A stretch of DNA of 64,000 nucleotides, from the NCBI RefSeq assembly GCF_001029435.1, contig NZ_LDOV01000010.1, positions 62,001 through 126,000 of the forward strand. Direction: 5' to 3'. Shown here piece after piece: positions 15,886 to 25,749 of this stretch. Within the stretch, counting starts at the first letter, position 1. Every line of letters starts with the position of its first letter. Below the pieces are notes generated by a model that worked only from the letters and a program-made list of their open reading frames with translations, was not told the DNA's origin and made no database searches. Source of the stretch: Photobacterium aphoticum (GTDB lineage: Bacteria; Pseudomonadota; Gammaproteobacteria; Enterobacterales; Vibrionaceae). Position numbers and translations under genes: made by a program.

Positions 15886-16137
15886 ATGACTGATGTAAAC
15901 CGTAACGATGTATTTGAACAAGTACAAAGCGCGTTAGTAGAACTGTTTGAACTGGATGCTGCAGATGTGACACCTGAAGCAACCCTGTACCAAGATTTGG
16001 ATCTGGACAGCATTGATGCCGTGGATTTAGTGGTTCACCTGCAAAACGTGACCGGCAAGAAGATCCAGCCAGAAGAATTTAAATCAGTACGCACCGTGCA
16101 AGACGTGGTGGATGCTGTGGCGGCCTTGCTACAGTAA
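15886..16137 (+). CDS. apeF: APE acyl carrier protein 2
   Basis: 83 residues from ATG 15886, with GAGAGAG upstream. The phosphopantetheine site is DLDLDSIDAVDL. Two tandem carriers are normal for APE clusters, where one commonly carries the aryl starter and the other the extension chain; which does which cannot be told from sequence. Its stop overlaps the ATG of the next gene by one base. Confidence 0.9.
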   Translation: MTDVNRNDVFEQVQSALVELFELDAADVTPEATLYQDLDLDSIDAVDLVVHLQNVTGKKIQPEEFKSVRTVQDVVDAVAALLQ

Positions 16138-16700
16138 TGCGTTTTATCACCGCACTGTCAGCCATTGCTTTACTGGGATACCCGTTCGCGGTGTATTTCG
16201 GGATCAGCCAATGGGGATTAGGCCCGGTGGCGGCAGTGCTGGGGATCCTGTTTGTGATCCGCGTACTGGCGGGACGACAAGCGCGATTGCGTGAATTGAA
16301 AACCATCGCCTATCTCAGTGGCGGTGCCGGGATCACACTGGCGGTATTAGGCAGTGTGTTCCGAGAGCACGGTTGGCTGATGTATTACCCCGTGATTGTG
16401 AATGCCCTGATGCTGATGCTTTTTGGCTCGAGCTTGTGGCAATCACAAACCATGATAGAACGCTTTGCCCGCCTGCAAGATCCGGATTTACCCGCCAGCG
16501 GCGTGCGTTATACCCGCACGGTGACAAAAGTGTGGTGTGGTTTTTTCGTGGTCAATGGAGCGATTGCACTGGCTACCTGCTTTATGCCGCTTTCCGCTTG
16601 GACCCTGTACAACGGTTTGATCAGCTACCTGTTAGCGGGTCTGCTGTTCGGCGGGGAATGGCTGATCCGCCAGCGGGTACAACGCCAGTCCGGCGTGTAA
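16137..16700 (+). CDS. apeG: APE-associated membrane protein (COG4648 type)
   Basis: 187 residues, very hydrophobic, with about five helices (LGPVAAVLGILFVIRVLAG, MYYPVIVNALMLMLFGSSLW and others). It has the size and position of the COG4648 membrane protein found between the carriers and the adenylation enzyme in APE operons. Its role is not established; a scaffold or transport function at the inner membrane is possible. It starts by one-base overlap with the carrier gene, indicating coupled translation. Confidence 0.75.
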   Translation: MRFITALSAIALLGYPFAVYFGISQWGLGPVAAVLGILFVIRVLAGRQARLRELKTIAYLSGGAGITLAVLGSVFREHGWLMYYPVIVNALMLMLFGSSLWQSQTMIERFARLQDPDLPASGVRYTRTVTKVWCGFFVVNGAIALATCFMPLSAWTLYNGLISYLLAGLLFGGEWLIRQRVQRQSGV

Positions 16701-16770
16701 CCCAGCACGGTTAACCCTGACCTGTTAACCCTGGCCTGTTAACTCAAAATTGAACATTGAAGACTGCCCG

Positions 16771-18195
16771 ATGACGACCACTCACGCACACAATATGCAA
16801 GCCCATCACACTGTGCCTTTTGCACCGTTGCAGCACCTGATGGTCGCGTCACGTCCGGACACGTATCCGGTGGCGTTTCATGGTCATACGTGTGTGACGT
16901 GGTTAACCTGGCAGGCTGATGTTTATCGCTTGGCTGAAGCATTACGTCAACATCCCGCCAAACGGTGGGCACTGTGTTTTGATGACAGTTACCATTTTGC
17001 CGTGGCCTTTATGGCGGCGGCGCATGCAGATAAACACCTGATTCTGCCCGGCAACCATCAACCGGAAGCACTGGCGGAATTGTCACCTCATTTTGATGCA
17101 TTACTGCATGACCGCCCACACTACGCGCAACTGACCTGCCCACAGTGGACGGCTTCAGCGTTATTGTCCAAACAATCTTCCGAGCAGCGTGACGCGCAGT
17201 CAACTGCCCAGCCTGTCTTTGGCGAGTTGTGTTTGTCTGCCTTACCGCTGACCCTGTTTACCTCGGGCTCCAGCGGTACCCCGAAAGCCATTGAGAAAAC
17301 ACTGGCCGAATTAGCCGAAGAAGTGGAGCACCATGAACGCACATGGGGCGCGACACTGGCAGGCTCTCGCATTGTTAGCACGGTGTCACACCAACACATT
17401 TACGGCTTACTGTTCCGTATTTTGTGGCCGCTGTGTGCGGGGCGCGTGTTTGCCCGTCAGGATCTGGTGTATCCCGAGCAGGTGATTGCACAGGCAGAGG
17501 CGGATACCACGCTGGTTACCAGTCCGGCGCTGTTAAAGCGTTTAAGTGATGAGCAATGCGATTGCGCCTATCGTGCGGTGTACTCATCCGGTGGTCCTTT
17601 GAGCTTTGACGCGGCGCAATCGAGTCAGCGTCTCTTTGCCCAGTGGCCGGTTGAAGTGTACGGCAGTACGGAAACCGGCGGCATTGCTTATCGTCAGCAG
17701 ACGGATCCAGAAATCCCGTGGCAGGTATTTGATGTGATTGAAGTGACGGTGAATGCCGAACATTGCCTGCGTATTCGCTCGCCGTTTGTGGATGCGGGTC
17801 AGTGGTATCAGACCAGCGATCAATGTCAGCTGTTGGCAGAGCGTCAGTTTATCCTGCAAGGGCGGGTTGATCGGGTGGTCAAAATTGAAGAAAAACGCAT
17901 CTCCCTGACGGAAGTGGAAGCGCGTTTGTGCCAACTGCCGTGGATAGACGAAGCCGCCGTGCTCGTGCTGGAAGACGCGCGCCGTGTTAGCCTTGGCGCG
18001 GTACTGACGCTGACCCAAGAAGGGGAAGTCGAATTGACCCGTTTGGGTAAAGGCGCATTCTGGCTGGCACTGCGTCAGGCATTGCGCAGCTGGTTGGAGC
18101 CTGTGGGCATTCCGCGCCGTTTTCGCGTGGTGGCTGAGATCCCGCTCAACAGTCAGGGCAAACGCCTGATGAGAGATTTGGAACAGCTCTTTTAA
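16771..18195 (+). CDS. apeH: APE acyl-AMP ligase (aryl starter activation)
   Basis: 474 residues from ATG 16771; an earlier TTG (16750) is less likely. It is an ANL-superfamily enzyme: P-loop-like LFTSGSSGTPKAIEK, EVYGSTETGG at the acyl-binding core, and a QTSDQC hinge region followed by GRVDRVVKIEEKRIS with a late catalytic Lys near SQGKRL. It likely adenylates the cinnamate-type acid made by the ammonia-lyase downstream and loads it onto a carrier protein. It is a little shorter than typical ANL enzymes, as is usual for ApeH. Confidence 0.85.
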   Translation: MTTTHAHNMQAHHTVPFAPLQHLMVASRPDTYPVAFHGHTCVTWLTWQADVYRLAEALRQHPAKRWALCFDDSYHFAVAFMAAAHADKHLILPGNHQPEALAELSPHFDALLHDRPHYAQLTCPQWTASALLSKQSSEQRDAQSTAQPVFGELCLSALPLTLFTSGSSGTPKAIEKTLAELAEEVEHHERTWGATLAGSRIVSTVSHQHIYGLLFRILWPLCAGRVFARQDLVYPEQVIAQAEADTTLVTSPALLKRLSDEQCDCAYRAVYSSGGPLSFDAAQSSQRLFAQWPVEVYGSTETGGIAYRQQTDPEIPWQVFDVIEVTVNAEHCLRIRSPFVDAGQWYQTSDQCQLLAERQFILQGRVDRVVKIEEKRISLTEVEARLCQLPWIDEAAVLVLEDARRVSLGAVLTLTQEGEVELTRLGKGAFWLALRQALRSWLEPVGIPRRFRVVAEIPLNSQGKRLMRDLEQLF

Positions 18196-18219
18196 CAACA
18201 AACTGAACGAAGAAACGAA

Positions 18220-18615
18220 ATGACCATGATGAAACGTAAGCCAACGATACTGGCTCAGGAAGTGAACGAGAACCGTGCCGTCCTCACGTTGCATGTGGAG
18301 GCGGACATTGCCGATTTCCAAGGTCATTTTACCGATTATCCGCTGCTACCGGGTGTCACCCAAATTGAATGGGCCGTACACTTCGCTCGCGCCTGCCTGT
18401 CACTGACTGGCGATTTTGCCGGAATGGATGCACTGAAATTCCAGCAGCCGATTTTGCCTGACAGCCAGGTGACATTGACCCTGACGTGGTCGCCGGAAAA
18501 AGACAGCCTGCATTTCTGTTACACCTCGCAAGTCGATACGCCAGAAGGCGACGATGAGTCGGCGCAAATGCACACCCATGCCTCTGGTCGCATCAAACTG
18601 GTTGTGGCGCAATGA
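18220..18615 (+). CDS. apeI: APE hotdog-fold 3-hydroxyacyl-ACP dehydratase
   Basis: 131 residues. DFQGHFTDYPLLPGVTQIEW matches the FabA/FabZ signature, with catalytic His in QGHF. One of two dehydratases in the cluster (the other at 27807-28271), it would remove water after each ketoreduction to make the conjugated double bonds. It is preceded by GAAGAAACGAA and overlaps the next gene by ATGA. Confidence 0.85.
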   Translation: MTMMKRKPTILAQEVNENRAVLTLHVEADIADFQGHFTDYPLLPGVTQIEWAVHFARACLSLTGDFAGMDALKFQQPILPDSQVTLTLTWSPEKDSLHFCYTSQVDTPEGDDESAQMHTHASGRIKLVVAQ

Positions 18616-20369
18616 GCACCTTTCGTCCCTGTTTTCTGATCCCTTGCTATAACCATGGCAGTACCGTTCCTGCGGTGATCGATGCCTTGGCGGTTTATCC
18701 GTATCCGGTGATCATTGTCGATGACGGCAGTGATCATGCCACCCAGCAGCTCCTTGCCGAACAAGCCCAACGTGATCATGTCACCGTTGTCACGTTACCG
18801 ACCAACCAAGGTAAAGGCGGGGCGGTGATTGCTGGTATTCAACACGCCTTCAAACTGTGTTTTAGTCACGCCATTCAGATTGATGCTGATGGCCAGCACG
18901 ATCTCACCGCATTGCCCGAGCTGATTGCCACTTCGCAGCAGCACCTTACCGCACTGGTATCCGGTCAGCCGGTGTACGATGAATCGGTACCCAAAGCCCG
19001 TTTGTATGGTCGTTATGCCACGCACGTGTGGGTGTGGATTGAAACCTTGTCAATGCAACTGACGGACAGCATGTGCGGGTTCCGTTCGTACCCGATTGGC
19101 CCGACCATCAAGGTCATTGAACGTGACCATGTGGGCAAACGCATGGATTTTGATACCGAAATCATGGTGCGCATGTACTGGGATGGCTGTGATGTTTGCT
19201 TCGTGGAGACCAAAGTGGTGTATCCGGAAGGCGGTATTTCTCACTTCGACGTGCTGTGGGACAACATCAAAATCAGCGCCATGCATACCCGCCTGTTTTT
19301 AGGCATGCTGCCACGCATTCCCCGTTTGTTGAAACGCAGGCAACAAGCCAAAACGGCCGCTAAAACCACGCATCCCACCCAAGCCCGCCACTGGTCGGCC
19401 CATGTTGAGCGTGGCACGGTATTCGGGATTCAGATCTTACTGATGGTTTATCGCTTGCTAGGCCGCAAAGCTTTCAATCTGCTGCTGAAAGGGGTGATGG
19501 CCTATTACCATCGTACCGGTCATCGTGCGCGACAGGCGTCGGAAGCGTATTTGACGACATTACGTGCTTACGCGGCGGCACAAGGCATTCCGTTACCCGG
19601 TGAGCGGGAAGGGAAACTGACCAGCTACCAGCACATGCTGTCGTTTGGTCACACCATGCTCGACAAACTGGCGGCGTGGCAGGGCGATTTCTCGTTCGAT
19701 AACATTACCGTCCACGGGCAAGATCATTTTGATCGGATCACTGCTAACAAGCAGGGGATCGTGATCTTAGGATCGCATTTAGGCAATCTTGAATTGTGCC
19801 GTGCATTAAGCCGAGGTTACGACAATGTCGTGATCAATGCGCTGGTGTTTACCGAGCACGCCGAACGTTTTAATGCGGTGATGAAAGCGGTTAATCCCGA
19901 TTCCTCACTGAACCTGATTCAGGTCAGCCAAATGGGCCCTGAAACTGCGATTTTGCTGCGACAGAAAATCGAGCAAGGGGAGTGGGTGGTGATTGTCGGC
20001 GATCGCACCTCCGTGACCCAAGAACAGCGCGTGATCTGGGCAGATTTTCTCGGTCAGCCCGCGCCGTTCCCGCAAGGCCCGTTTATGCTGGGTGCGGTGT
20101 TAAAAGCCCCGGTGTACACCTTATTTGGCTTGCGTGATGACAGCGGTGACACGCCGCACTTCAATGTGCATTTTGAATTGTTCAGTGAGCAGATCACCTT
20201 GCCACGCGGTCAGCGCGAACAAGGCTTGCAAGCCATGGTCAACCAATACGCTCAGCAGCTGGAAACCTATACGTTAAAAGCGCCGCTTCAGTGGTACAAC
20301 TTTTTCCCCTTCTGGGCCCTGACGTCACACGATCAGCCTCAGAGTGAAGGACAGGAACACGCTAAATAA
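18612..20369 (+). CDS. apeJ: APE glycosyltransferase-acyltransferase fusion
   Basis: 585 residues. The first 240 form a GT2 glycosyltransferase (IIVDDGSDH, NQGKGGAVIAG, QIDADGQHDL). The remainder is an LpxL/HtrB-type acyltransferase with the H-x4-E motif in GSHLGNLELC and FPQGPFMLGA. The two-domain fusion is standard for ApeJ. It is expected to attach sugar and acyl groups that anchor the aryl polyene in the outer membrane. It starts by ATGA overlap with the dehydratase gene. Confidence 0.87.
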   Translation: MSTFRPCFLIPCYNHGSTVPAVIDALAVYPYPVIIVDDGSDHATQQLLAEQAQRDHVTVVTLPTNQGKGGAVIAGIQHAFKLCFSHAIQIDADGQHDLTALPELIATSQQHLTALVSGQPVYDESVPKARLYGRYATHVWVWIETLSMQLTDSMCGFRSYPIGPTIKVIERDHVGKRMDFDTEIMVRMYWDGCDVCFVETKVVYPEGGISHFDVLWDNIKISAMHTRLFLGMLPRIPRLLKRRQQAKTAAKTTHPTQARHWSAHVERGTVFGIQILLMVYRLLGRKAFNLLLKGVMAYYHRTGHRARQASEAYLTTLRAYAAAQGIPLPGEREGKLTSYQHMLSFGHTMLDKLAAWQGDFSFDNITVHGQDHFDRITANKQGIVILGSHLGNLELCRALSRGYDNVVINALVFTEHAERFNAVMKAVNPDSSLNLIQVSQMGPETAILLRQKIEQGEWVVIVGDRTSVTQEQRVIWADFLGQPAPFPQGPFMLGAVLKAPVYTLFGLRDDSGDTPHFNVHFELFSEQITLPRGQREQGLQAMVNQYAQQLETYTLKAPLQWYNFFPFWALTSHDQPQSEGQEHAK

Positions 20370-20370
20370 C

Positions 20371-21915
20371 ATGACGAATATGAAATCAGAAACCGTGAAA
20401 TTTGGCGTTGATCGCCTCACGATCGAAGATGTTGTCGCAGTTGCCAATGGGGCATCAGCGGCAATGAATGACAGCCTGGAATATCGTGCGAAAATCGATC
20501 GCGGTGTCGCTTTCCTTGAGCGACTGCTCAAAGAAGAAGGCGTGATTTATGGGGTAACGACCGGTTACGGCGATTCCTGTACCGTGGCGATCCCGCCGAA
20601 TCTGGTGGATGAACTGCCGTTGCACCTGACCCGTTTTCATGGCTGTGGCCTGGGCGACAACCTGAGCCATGTACAGGCACGTGCGGTATTAGCCACGCGT
20701 TTGTGTTCACTGTCGCAGGGGGTATCGGGGGTTTCTCATGATCTGTTGAACCAGATTGTCACCCTGATCAATCACGACATTGCTCCGCGTATTCCGCAGG
20801 AAGGCTCAGTGGGCGCGAGTGGCGATTTGACCCCGCTGTCTTATTTGGCTGCGGCATTGATTGGCGAGCGTGAAGTGATTTACCAAGGGCAAATCCGTCC
20901 GACGGCAGAGGTGTTTGCTGAGCTAAACATTGATCCGATCACGCTAAAGCCAAAAGAAGGCCTGGCGTTGATGAACGGTACGTCAGTGATGACTGCGCTG
21001 GCCTGTTTGGCTTACAAGCGCGCAGAATACTTGGCGCAACTAGCGACCCGCATTACCGCCATGGTGTCTGTGGCAATGCAGGGCAACGACTTCCACTTTG
21101 ATGAAGCCTTGTTTGCGGTGAAGCCGCATCCGGGTCAGCAACAAATTGCCGCATGGTTACGTGCGGATTTGCAAGCAGCTCGTCCGCCACGTAACAGTGA
21201 CCGTCTGCAAGACCGTTATTCACTGCGCTGTGCGCCGCATGTTATCGGTGTGCTGCAGGACAGCCTGCCATGGTTGCGCCAGATGATTGAAAATGAGCTG
21301 AACAGTGCCAACGATAACCCAATCATCGACGGGGATAACGAACGTGTGCTGCACGGCGGCCATTTCTACGGCGGTCATATCGCTATGGCGATGGATACCC
21401 TGAAAACGGCTGTCGCCAATATTGCCGATCTGCTGGACCGCCAGATGGCCCAGTTGATGGATTACAAATTCAATAATGGTTTGCCGTTTAACCTGACGGG
21501 CGCGGAAGGGGAGCGTAAACCGATTAACCACGGCTTTAAAGCGGTGCAAATCGGCATTTCGGCGTGGACGGCGGAAGCGTTGAAACACACCATGCCGGCC
21601 AGCGTGTTCTCGCGTTCTACTGAATGTCATAACCAGGACAAAGTGAGCATGGGCACCATTGCGTCTCGTGACTGTTTACGTGTACTGGAGCTGACAGAAC
21701 AAGTGACCGCTGCTTCGCTATTGGCGGCGACACAGGCGTTGGAAATTCGCCTGCGCCGCAATGAGCTGAATGATCAACACCTGAGCTTGGCATTGAAAAC
21801 CATGCATGAATGCGTGTTGAGCGAGTTCCGCTTTATTGAAGAAGATCGCCCGCTGGAGCAGGATCTGCGTCAATTCATGATGCGTATTCAGCAACAGCAT
21901 TGGGATCTGTATTAA
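20371..21915 (+). CDS. MIO-type aromatic amino acid ammonia-lyase (HAL/PAL/TAL family)
   Basis: 514 residues from ATG 20371. The MIO cofactor triad Ala149-Ser150-Gly151 lies in GSVGASGDLTPLSY, and the catalytic Tyr60 in IYGVTTGYG. It removes ammonia from an aromatic amino acid to give an acrylate. In an APE cluster the product would be a cinnamate or coumarate starter, not urocanate. Residues aligned with the substrate selector are Phe89-His90 (LTRFHGCG), which matches neither the TAL (His-Leu), PAL (Phe-Leu) nor HAL (Ser-His) pair. The enzyme sits inside the biosynthetic operon, not beside hutU, hutI or hutG. Confidence 0.87.
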   Translation: MTNMKSETVKFGVDRLTIEDVVAVANGASAAMNDSLEYRAKIDRGVAFLERLLKEEGVIYGVTTGYGDSCTVAIPPNLVDELPLHLTRFHGCGLGDNLSHVQARAVLATRLCSLSQGVSGVSHDLLNQIVTLINHDIAPRIPQEGSVGASGDLTPLSYLAAALIGEREVIYQGQIRPTAEVFAELNIDPITLKPKEGLALMNGTSVMTALACLAYKRAEYLAQLATRITAMVSVAMQGNDFHFDEALFAVKPHPGQQQIAAWLRADLQAARPPRNSDRLQDRYSLRCAPHVIGVLQDSLPWLRQMIENELNSANDNPIIDGDNERVLHGGHFYGGHIAMAMDTLKTAVANIADLLDRQMAQLMDYKFNNGLPFNLTGAEGERKPINHGFKAVQIGISAWTAEALKHTMPASVFSRSTECHNQDKVSMGTIASRDCLRVLELTEQVTAASLLAATQALEIRLRRNELNDQHLSLALKTMHECVLSEFRFIEEDRPLEQDLRQFMMRIQQQHWDLY

Positions 21916-22075
21916 GCCCAATACTGAACCCAATTAGACTCTCAACCCCGAATGCACGATGCCCGGTCAACCGGCTGGGTGTCTCATGATTCAGGGCTAC
22001 TCCCCCAATGAGGGGATGGTTTTATGGCAAGTAGCCTGATTCATCGCAAGCAAGAACATGAAGGAAAGCACAAGT

Positions 22076-22513
22076 ATGGCGAACAAACCGGAATTACGTG
22101 CAGAAGTGACCATGGTGACAGCGTTTCAGGACGCCGATCCAATGGGTGTGGTCTATCACGGTAACTATTTCCGTTTCTTTGAAGAAGCCCGCCGCGTTCT
22201 GATGGACAAGTTGTCCTACAACTACCGCGACATGCAGGCGTCTGGCTTTGTGTGGCCGATCATTGATACGCGCGTGAAATATGTAAAACCAATCCCTTTC
22301 AATCATGAAATCCGCGTGGTCGCGACGCTGACCGAGTGGGAAAACCGCCTGAAAGTCGAGTACGTCATTTTTGATGCTCAAACCGGCGCACGCATGACCA
22401 AAGGCTACACCATGCAGGTGGCAGTCGGGATTGAAAGCGGTGAGATGTGTTTTGTGTCACCGAAAGTGTTTACCGATAAAGTCGATGCGTGGTTTGCTGA
22501 TGCGATTGCTTAA
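22076..22513 (+). CDS. apeK: APE acyl-CoA/acyl-ACP thioesterase (4HBT type)
   Basis: 145 residues from ATG 22076, with AAGGAAA upstream; the frame to 22058 is longer but lacks a better site. The hotdog 4-hydroxybenzoyl-CoA thioesterase signature is visible as FQDADPMGVVYHGNYFRFFE, with the active-site Asp in that stretch. It probably releases or edits acyl chains. The 160-base gap before it holds hairpin-forming GC-rich sequence (CCCCCAATGAGGGG) that could stabilise or attenuate the transcript. Confidence 0.82.
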   Translation: MANKPELRAEVTMVTAFQDADPMGVVYHGNYFRFFEEARRVLMDKLSYNYRDMQASGFVWPIIDTRVKYVKPIPFNHEIRVVATLTEWENRLKVEYVIFDAQTGARMTKGYTMQVAVGIESGEMCFVSPKVFTDKVDAWFADAIA

Positions 22514-23252
22514 TCTCATTCCGACTCGTCTGTTCGCCAGCGTGTTGGTTGCGTGTGTCCTAGCTGGTGTGCCTATGGGTAATGCCTACGCACAAGCCGA
22601 GTCACAGAATCTTTCACAAAACCTGTCGCAAACAGCTTCGCAAGCCATGGTGCAGGCCGAGTCTCAGACCGACTCTCAGACATTAAGCTTGGCGGATTTA
22701 CAGCAACGCTTGGCGGCACAAACTCTGGTACGCGGCGATTTTGTGCAGACCCGTCACATGGCCATGTTTAACGCGCCGTTGGTGTCGTCCGGCCATTTTT
22801 TGTTGGCGCAAGACCAAGGGTTGCAGTGGCAACAGACCGTGCCGTTTCCGGTGTCGTTGATCCTGACGCAGGACAAACTGAGTCAGCAGTTTGCTGATAG
22901 TCCGGCACAGGTGGTGGATGCCAAAGACAACCCGATGGTGTTTTATTTCAGCCACCTGTTCCTGTCACTGTTTGAGGGGAATACCCAGCAGTTAACCGAA
23001 CAATTTACCGTGTCGTTGACAACGCCTAACGCCAAAGAGCAGGCAGACGGTGCCCGTTGGGTACTGACACTGACGCCAACCGCTGCGCCATTGAATGCCG
23101 TGTTTGAACACATTCGTTTGTCGGGCGATCAATTCATTGATCAGCTGATCCTGACAGAAAAACGCGGTGATGTAACCGAGATTGCGTTTAGCCATCAAAC
23201 CACTATTCCGGCCACACTCAGCAAAGAAGAACAACGTGCTTTCCAACTGTAA
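22500..23252 (+). CDS. apeL: APE LolA-like outer-membrane carrier
   Basis: 250 residues from ATG 22500, overlapping the thioesterase gene by 14 bases. The signal peptide (LFASVLVACVLAGVPMGNAYAQ) precedes a Gln/Ser-rich spacer repeating SQNLSQTASQ-like units, then a LolA-like fold with LVRGDFVQTRHM and GLQWQQTVPF. LolA-type proteins carry lipids across the periplasm. Here it would ferry the aryl polyene lipid from the MMPL exporter to the outer membrane. Confidence 0.8.
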   Translation: MRLLNLIPTRLFASVLVACVLAGVPMGNAYAQAESQNLSQNLSQTASQAMVQAESQTDSQTLSLADLQQRLAAQTLVRGDFVQTRHMAMFNAPLVSSGHFLLAQDQGLQWQQTVPFPVSLILTQDKLSQQFADSPAQVVDAKDNPMVFYFSHLFLSLFEGNTQQLTEQFTVSLTTPNAKEQADGARWVLTLTPTAAPLNAVFEHIRLSGDQFIDQLILTEKRGDVTEIAFSHQTTIPATLSKEEQRAFQL

Positions 23253-25749
23253 ATCACCGCAAGAGCCGAGTATCCAAGCCAACATGCGTCGACGCGCGTG
23301 GGCATGGCTGTTTGTGATGCTCGCGGTATTGGTTGTGTTGGGTATGCAGGTGATACGCCCGCTAATGCAAGGGCATTCGGGATTACCGATCGATACCAAC
23401 ATTCTGGCCTTATTGCCGGAGAACCGACAAGATCCGGCCGCGCAAGCCGCGTTTGATCAGGTCGCAACCAGCATGAGCGACAAAGTTGTGTTTGTGGTGG
23501 GCAGCGACAACAGCACGCAAGCCTTTAGTGCCGCGAACGACTTCGCCAAGCAGATCGCCACGTTGGGGCTGTTTGCTGACATCAGCGCCAAAATGAGTGA
23601 GTCACAGCAACAAGCCTGGGGCAAACTCTATTTCCCGCATCGTGCCCAGTTTTTAACGGACGAGCAGCAAGCGCGTTTAGCGTCGAATCCGGCGTCGCAA
23701 GTGCAGCGTGTGATCCAAGCCGTGTACAACCCGTTTTCCGGGGTGACCGGGCAGGAGTTAGCGGCGGATCCGTTCCTGTTATTCCGTGAGTTCATGAGTC
23801 AACTGACGAGCAGCAGCTCGGCTGTCACGTTGCAACAGGGTTACCTGACGGCGAAGTACCAAGGCAAAACCTATGTATTGATCACGGCTGATCTTGCCGG
23901 ATCCGCGTACAGCATGGCACTGCACGATAAGTTGCCTGCGCTGAATCAGATCGAAACACAGATCCGTCAGCAGTTTGATGTTGATGTGCTGCACACCGGT
24001 GTGATTTTCTATGCCGCCCACGGCACCGAAAGCGCAAAGAGCGAGATCAGCACCATCGGCGTCGGTTCATTGGTCGGCGTGATCGTCTTGTTGTTGCTGG
24101 TGTACCGCAGTGCCTTGCCGCTGGGGTTAGCATTGCTGTCTATCGGTTGTGGGTTAGTGGCTGCTTTCGTCGCAACCGTGGCCGTGTTTGGCAAGGTGCA
24201 CTTGTTTAGCTTAGTCTTTGGCGCCAGCTTAATCGGCGTGTCGATTGACTATGCGCTGCATTTTCTGACTGACCGTCTGGCGGCGGGCAAACAGTGGCAG
24301 GCGCGTACCGGCTTACAGCATATTGTGGCGGCGGTGTCGCTCGGTTTGTTGATGAGCCTGATTGGCTACCTGTGCATGATGATTGCACCGTTTCCGGGTC
24401 TGCAGCAGCTATCGCTGTTTTCTGCGGTCGGTTTGCTGGCGGCCTATGCCACTGTGATGTGTTGGTATCCGGTATTGGCGGCGCGTCCGGGTAAAATCGT
24501 GGCCTTGCCGTTGGTGAACGCCATGCGAGTTTGGCTGCGCTTATGGTCAATGCCAAGTGTGCGTTGGGGGTTACCTGCTTTGTGTCTGCTGGTGGCGGTC
24601 GCGGGGCTGTCGCGTTCCGGTTACGATGATGATATTCGCCAGCTGCAAGCATTACCGGGGGATCTGAAACAACAGGAAGAGACCATCAAAGCCATTACCG
24701 GTTTACACGGTGGTCAGCAAATGCTGTTGGTACAAGCGCCGACGGAACAAGCCTTGTTGACGCAGTTAGGTAAAGTCGATACGCAACTCAAGCAGTTTGT
24801 AGAAGACGGTGTATTAGGCGGTTATCAAAGTCTTCACAGCTATTTACCGTCGGCTCAGGCACAAGCGAAAAACTACCAGCTGGTTGAACATTTGTACGAC
24901 CAACAAGGCGTTGCCTTAGCTGCACAGTTGCAATTGAAACAGGCGGTGGAGTTGGATGCAGATTTCTTGCCGCTCACACCCACGGCCTTTTTGCAGTCGC
25001 CCGCGTCTGCGCCGTTGCGTTTTCTGTGGTTGGGGAACATTGCGGGGCATCCTGCTTCCGTGGTGATGCTAAAAGATATTCATGATGCCAAGGCTGTGCA
25101 GGCGTATGTGGCGAAAGCCCGCACTCAGGGTCAGACGCTGACGTATTTGGATAAAGCGCAAGAAGTGTCGAGTATTTTTGCTGAATACCGTGTGCGGATC
25201 AGCGAGTTATTGCTGGCTGCTGTCGGTGTCATTTATCTGATTTTAGTGGTGCGCTACGGTTGGCTGCGTGCGTTGCGCGTGATTGCGCCACCTGCCATTG
25301 CCAGCATTGTCGGATTGGGCATCACGGGTTTTACCGGCACGCCGTTGAATCTGTTTAACCTGTTGGGGCTGTTTTTGATTCTGGGGATCGGGATTGATTA
25401 CACCTTGTTCTTTGCAGAGCAGGGGCGTACAGCGCAGGCTGGGCAGTCAGGAAAACCAGCTCAGCAAAGAGACAACCCGCCCGAGCAAGGCAGCGTGTAC
25501 AGCACCTTGTTGGCGATCACCTTATCAGCACTGACAACCTTGTTGTCATTTGGTTTGCTGGCGTTAAGCAGCACGCAGGCCATTCATAGCTTTGGCTTGA
25601 CCGTGTTAACCGGCATTCTCACCGCATGGTTGTTAGCGCCGTTGGCATCGACTTCGCTGTCATTCGCATCGAAGACACAGGTACCAAAGTCAGAGTCAAA
25701 ATCAAAGTCAGAGCCAAAAGCATCGAGCGCAGAGGAGCACACCGCATGA
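23236..25749 (+). CDS. apeM: APE MMPL/RND-type exporter
   Basis: 837 residues from GTG 23236, chosen because AAGAAGAA precedes it; ATG 23284 is possible and starts nearer the first helix (WLFVMLAVLVVLGMQVI). It has two halves, each with a large periplasmic loop and five or six helices (VGVIVLLLLVYRSALPLGLA, FGASLIGVSIDYALHF; VIYLILVVRYGWLRALRV, LFLILGIGIDYTLFFAE). The GxxxDY motifs in both halves are typical MMPL proton-relay sites. It is predicted to move the polyene lipid out of the inner membrane. Confidence 0.85.
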   Translation: MLSNCKSPQEPSIQANMRRRAWAWLFVMLAVLVVLGMQVIRPLMQGHSGLPIDTNILALLPENRQDPAAQAAFDQVATSMSDKVVFVVGSDNSTQAFSAANDFAKQIATLGLFADISAKMSESQQQAWGKLYFPHRAQFLTDEQQARLASNPASQVQRVIQAVYNPFSGVTGQELAADPFLLFREFMSQLTSSSSAVTLQQGYLTAKYQGKTYVLITADLAGSAYSMALHDKLPALNQIETQIRQQFDVDVLHTGVIFYAAHGTESAKSEISTIGVGSLVGVIVLLLLVYRSALPLGLALLSIGCGLVAAFVATVAVFGKVHLFSLVFGASLIGVSIDYALHFLTDRLAAGKQWQARTGLQHIVAAVSLGLLMSLIGYLCMMIAPFPGLQQLSLFSAVGLLAAYATVMCWYPVLAARPGKIVALPLVNAMRVWLRLWSMPSVRWGLPALCLLVAVAGLSRSGYDDDIRQLQALPGDLKQQEETIKAITGLHGGQQMLLVQAPTEQALLTQLGKVDTQLKQFVEDGVLGGYQSLHSYLPSAQAQAKNYQLVEHLYDQQGVALAAQLQLKQAVELDADFLPLTPTAFLQSPASAPLRFLWLGNIAGHPASVVMLKDIHDAKAVQAYVAKARTQGQTLTYLDKAQEVSSIFAEYRVRISELLLAAVGVIYLILVVRYGWLRALRVIAPPAIASIVGLGITGFTGTPLNLFNLLGLFLILGIGIDYTLFFAEQGRTAQAGQSGKPAQQRDNPPEQGSVYSTLLAITLSALTTLLSFGLLALSSTQAIHSFGLTVLTGILTAWLLAPLASTSLSFASKTQVPKSESKSKSEPKASSAEEHTA

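Noticed and set aside
20371-21915. hutH of the histidine degradation pathway
   Set aside because: It lies inside the APE operon with no hutU, hutI or hutG nearby, and the selector residues are not the HAL Ser-His pair.
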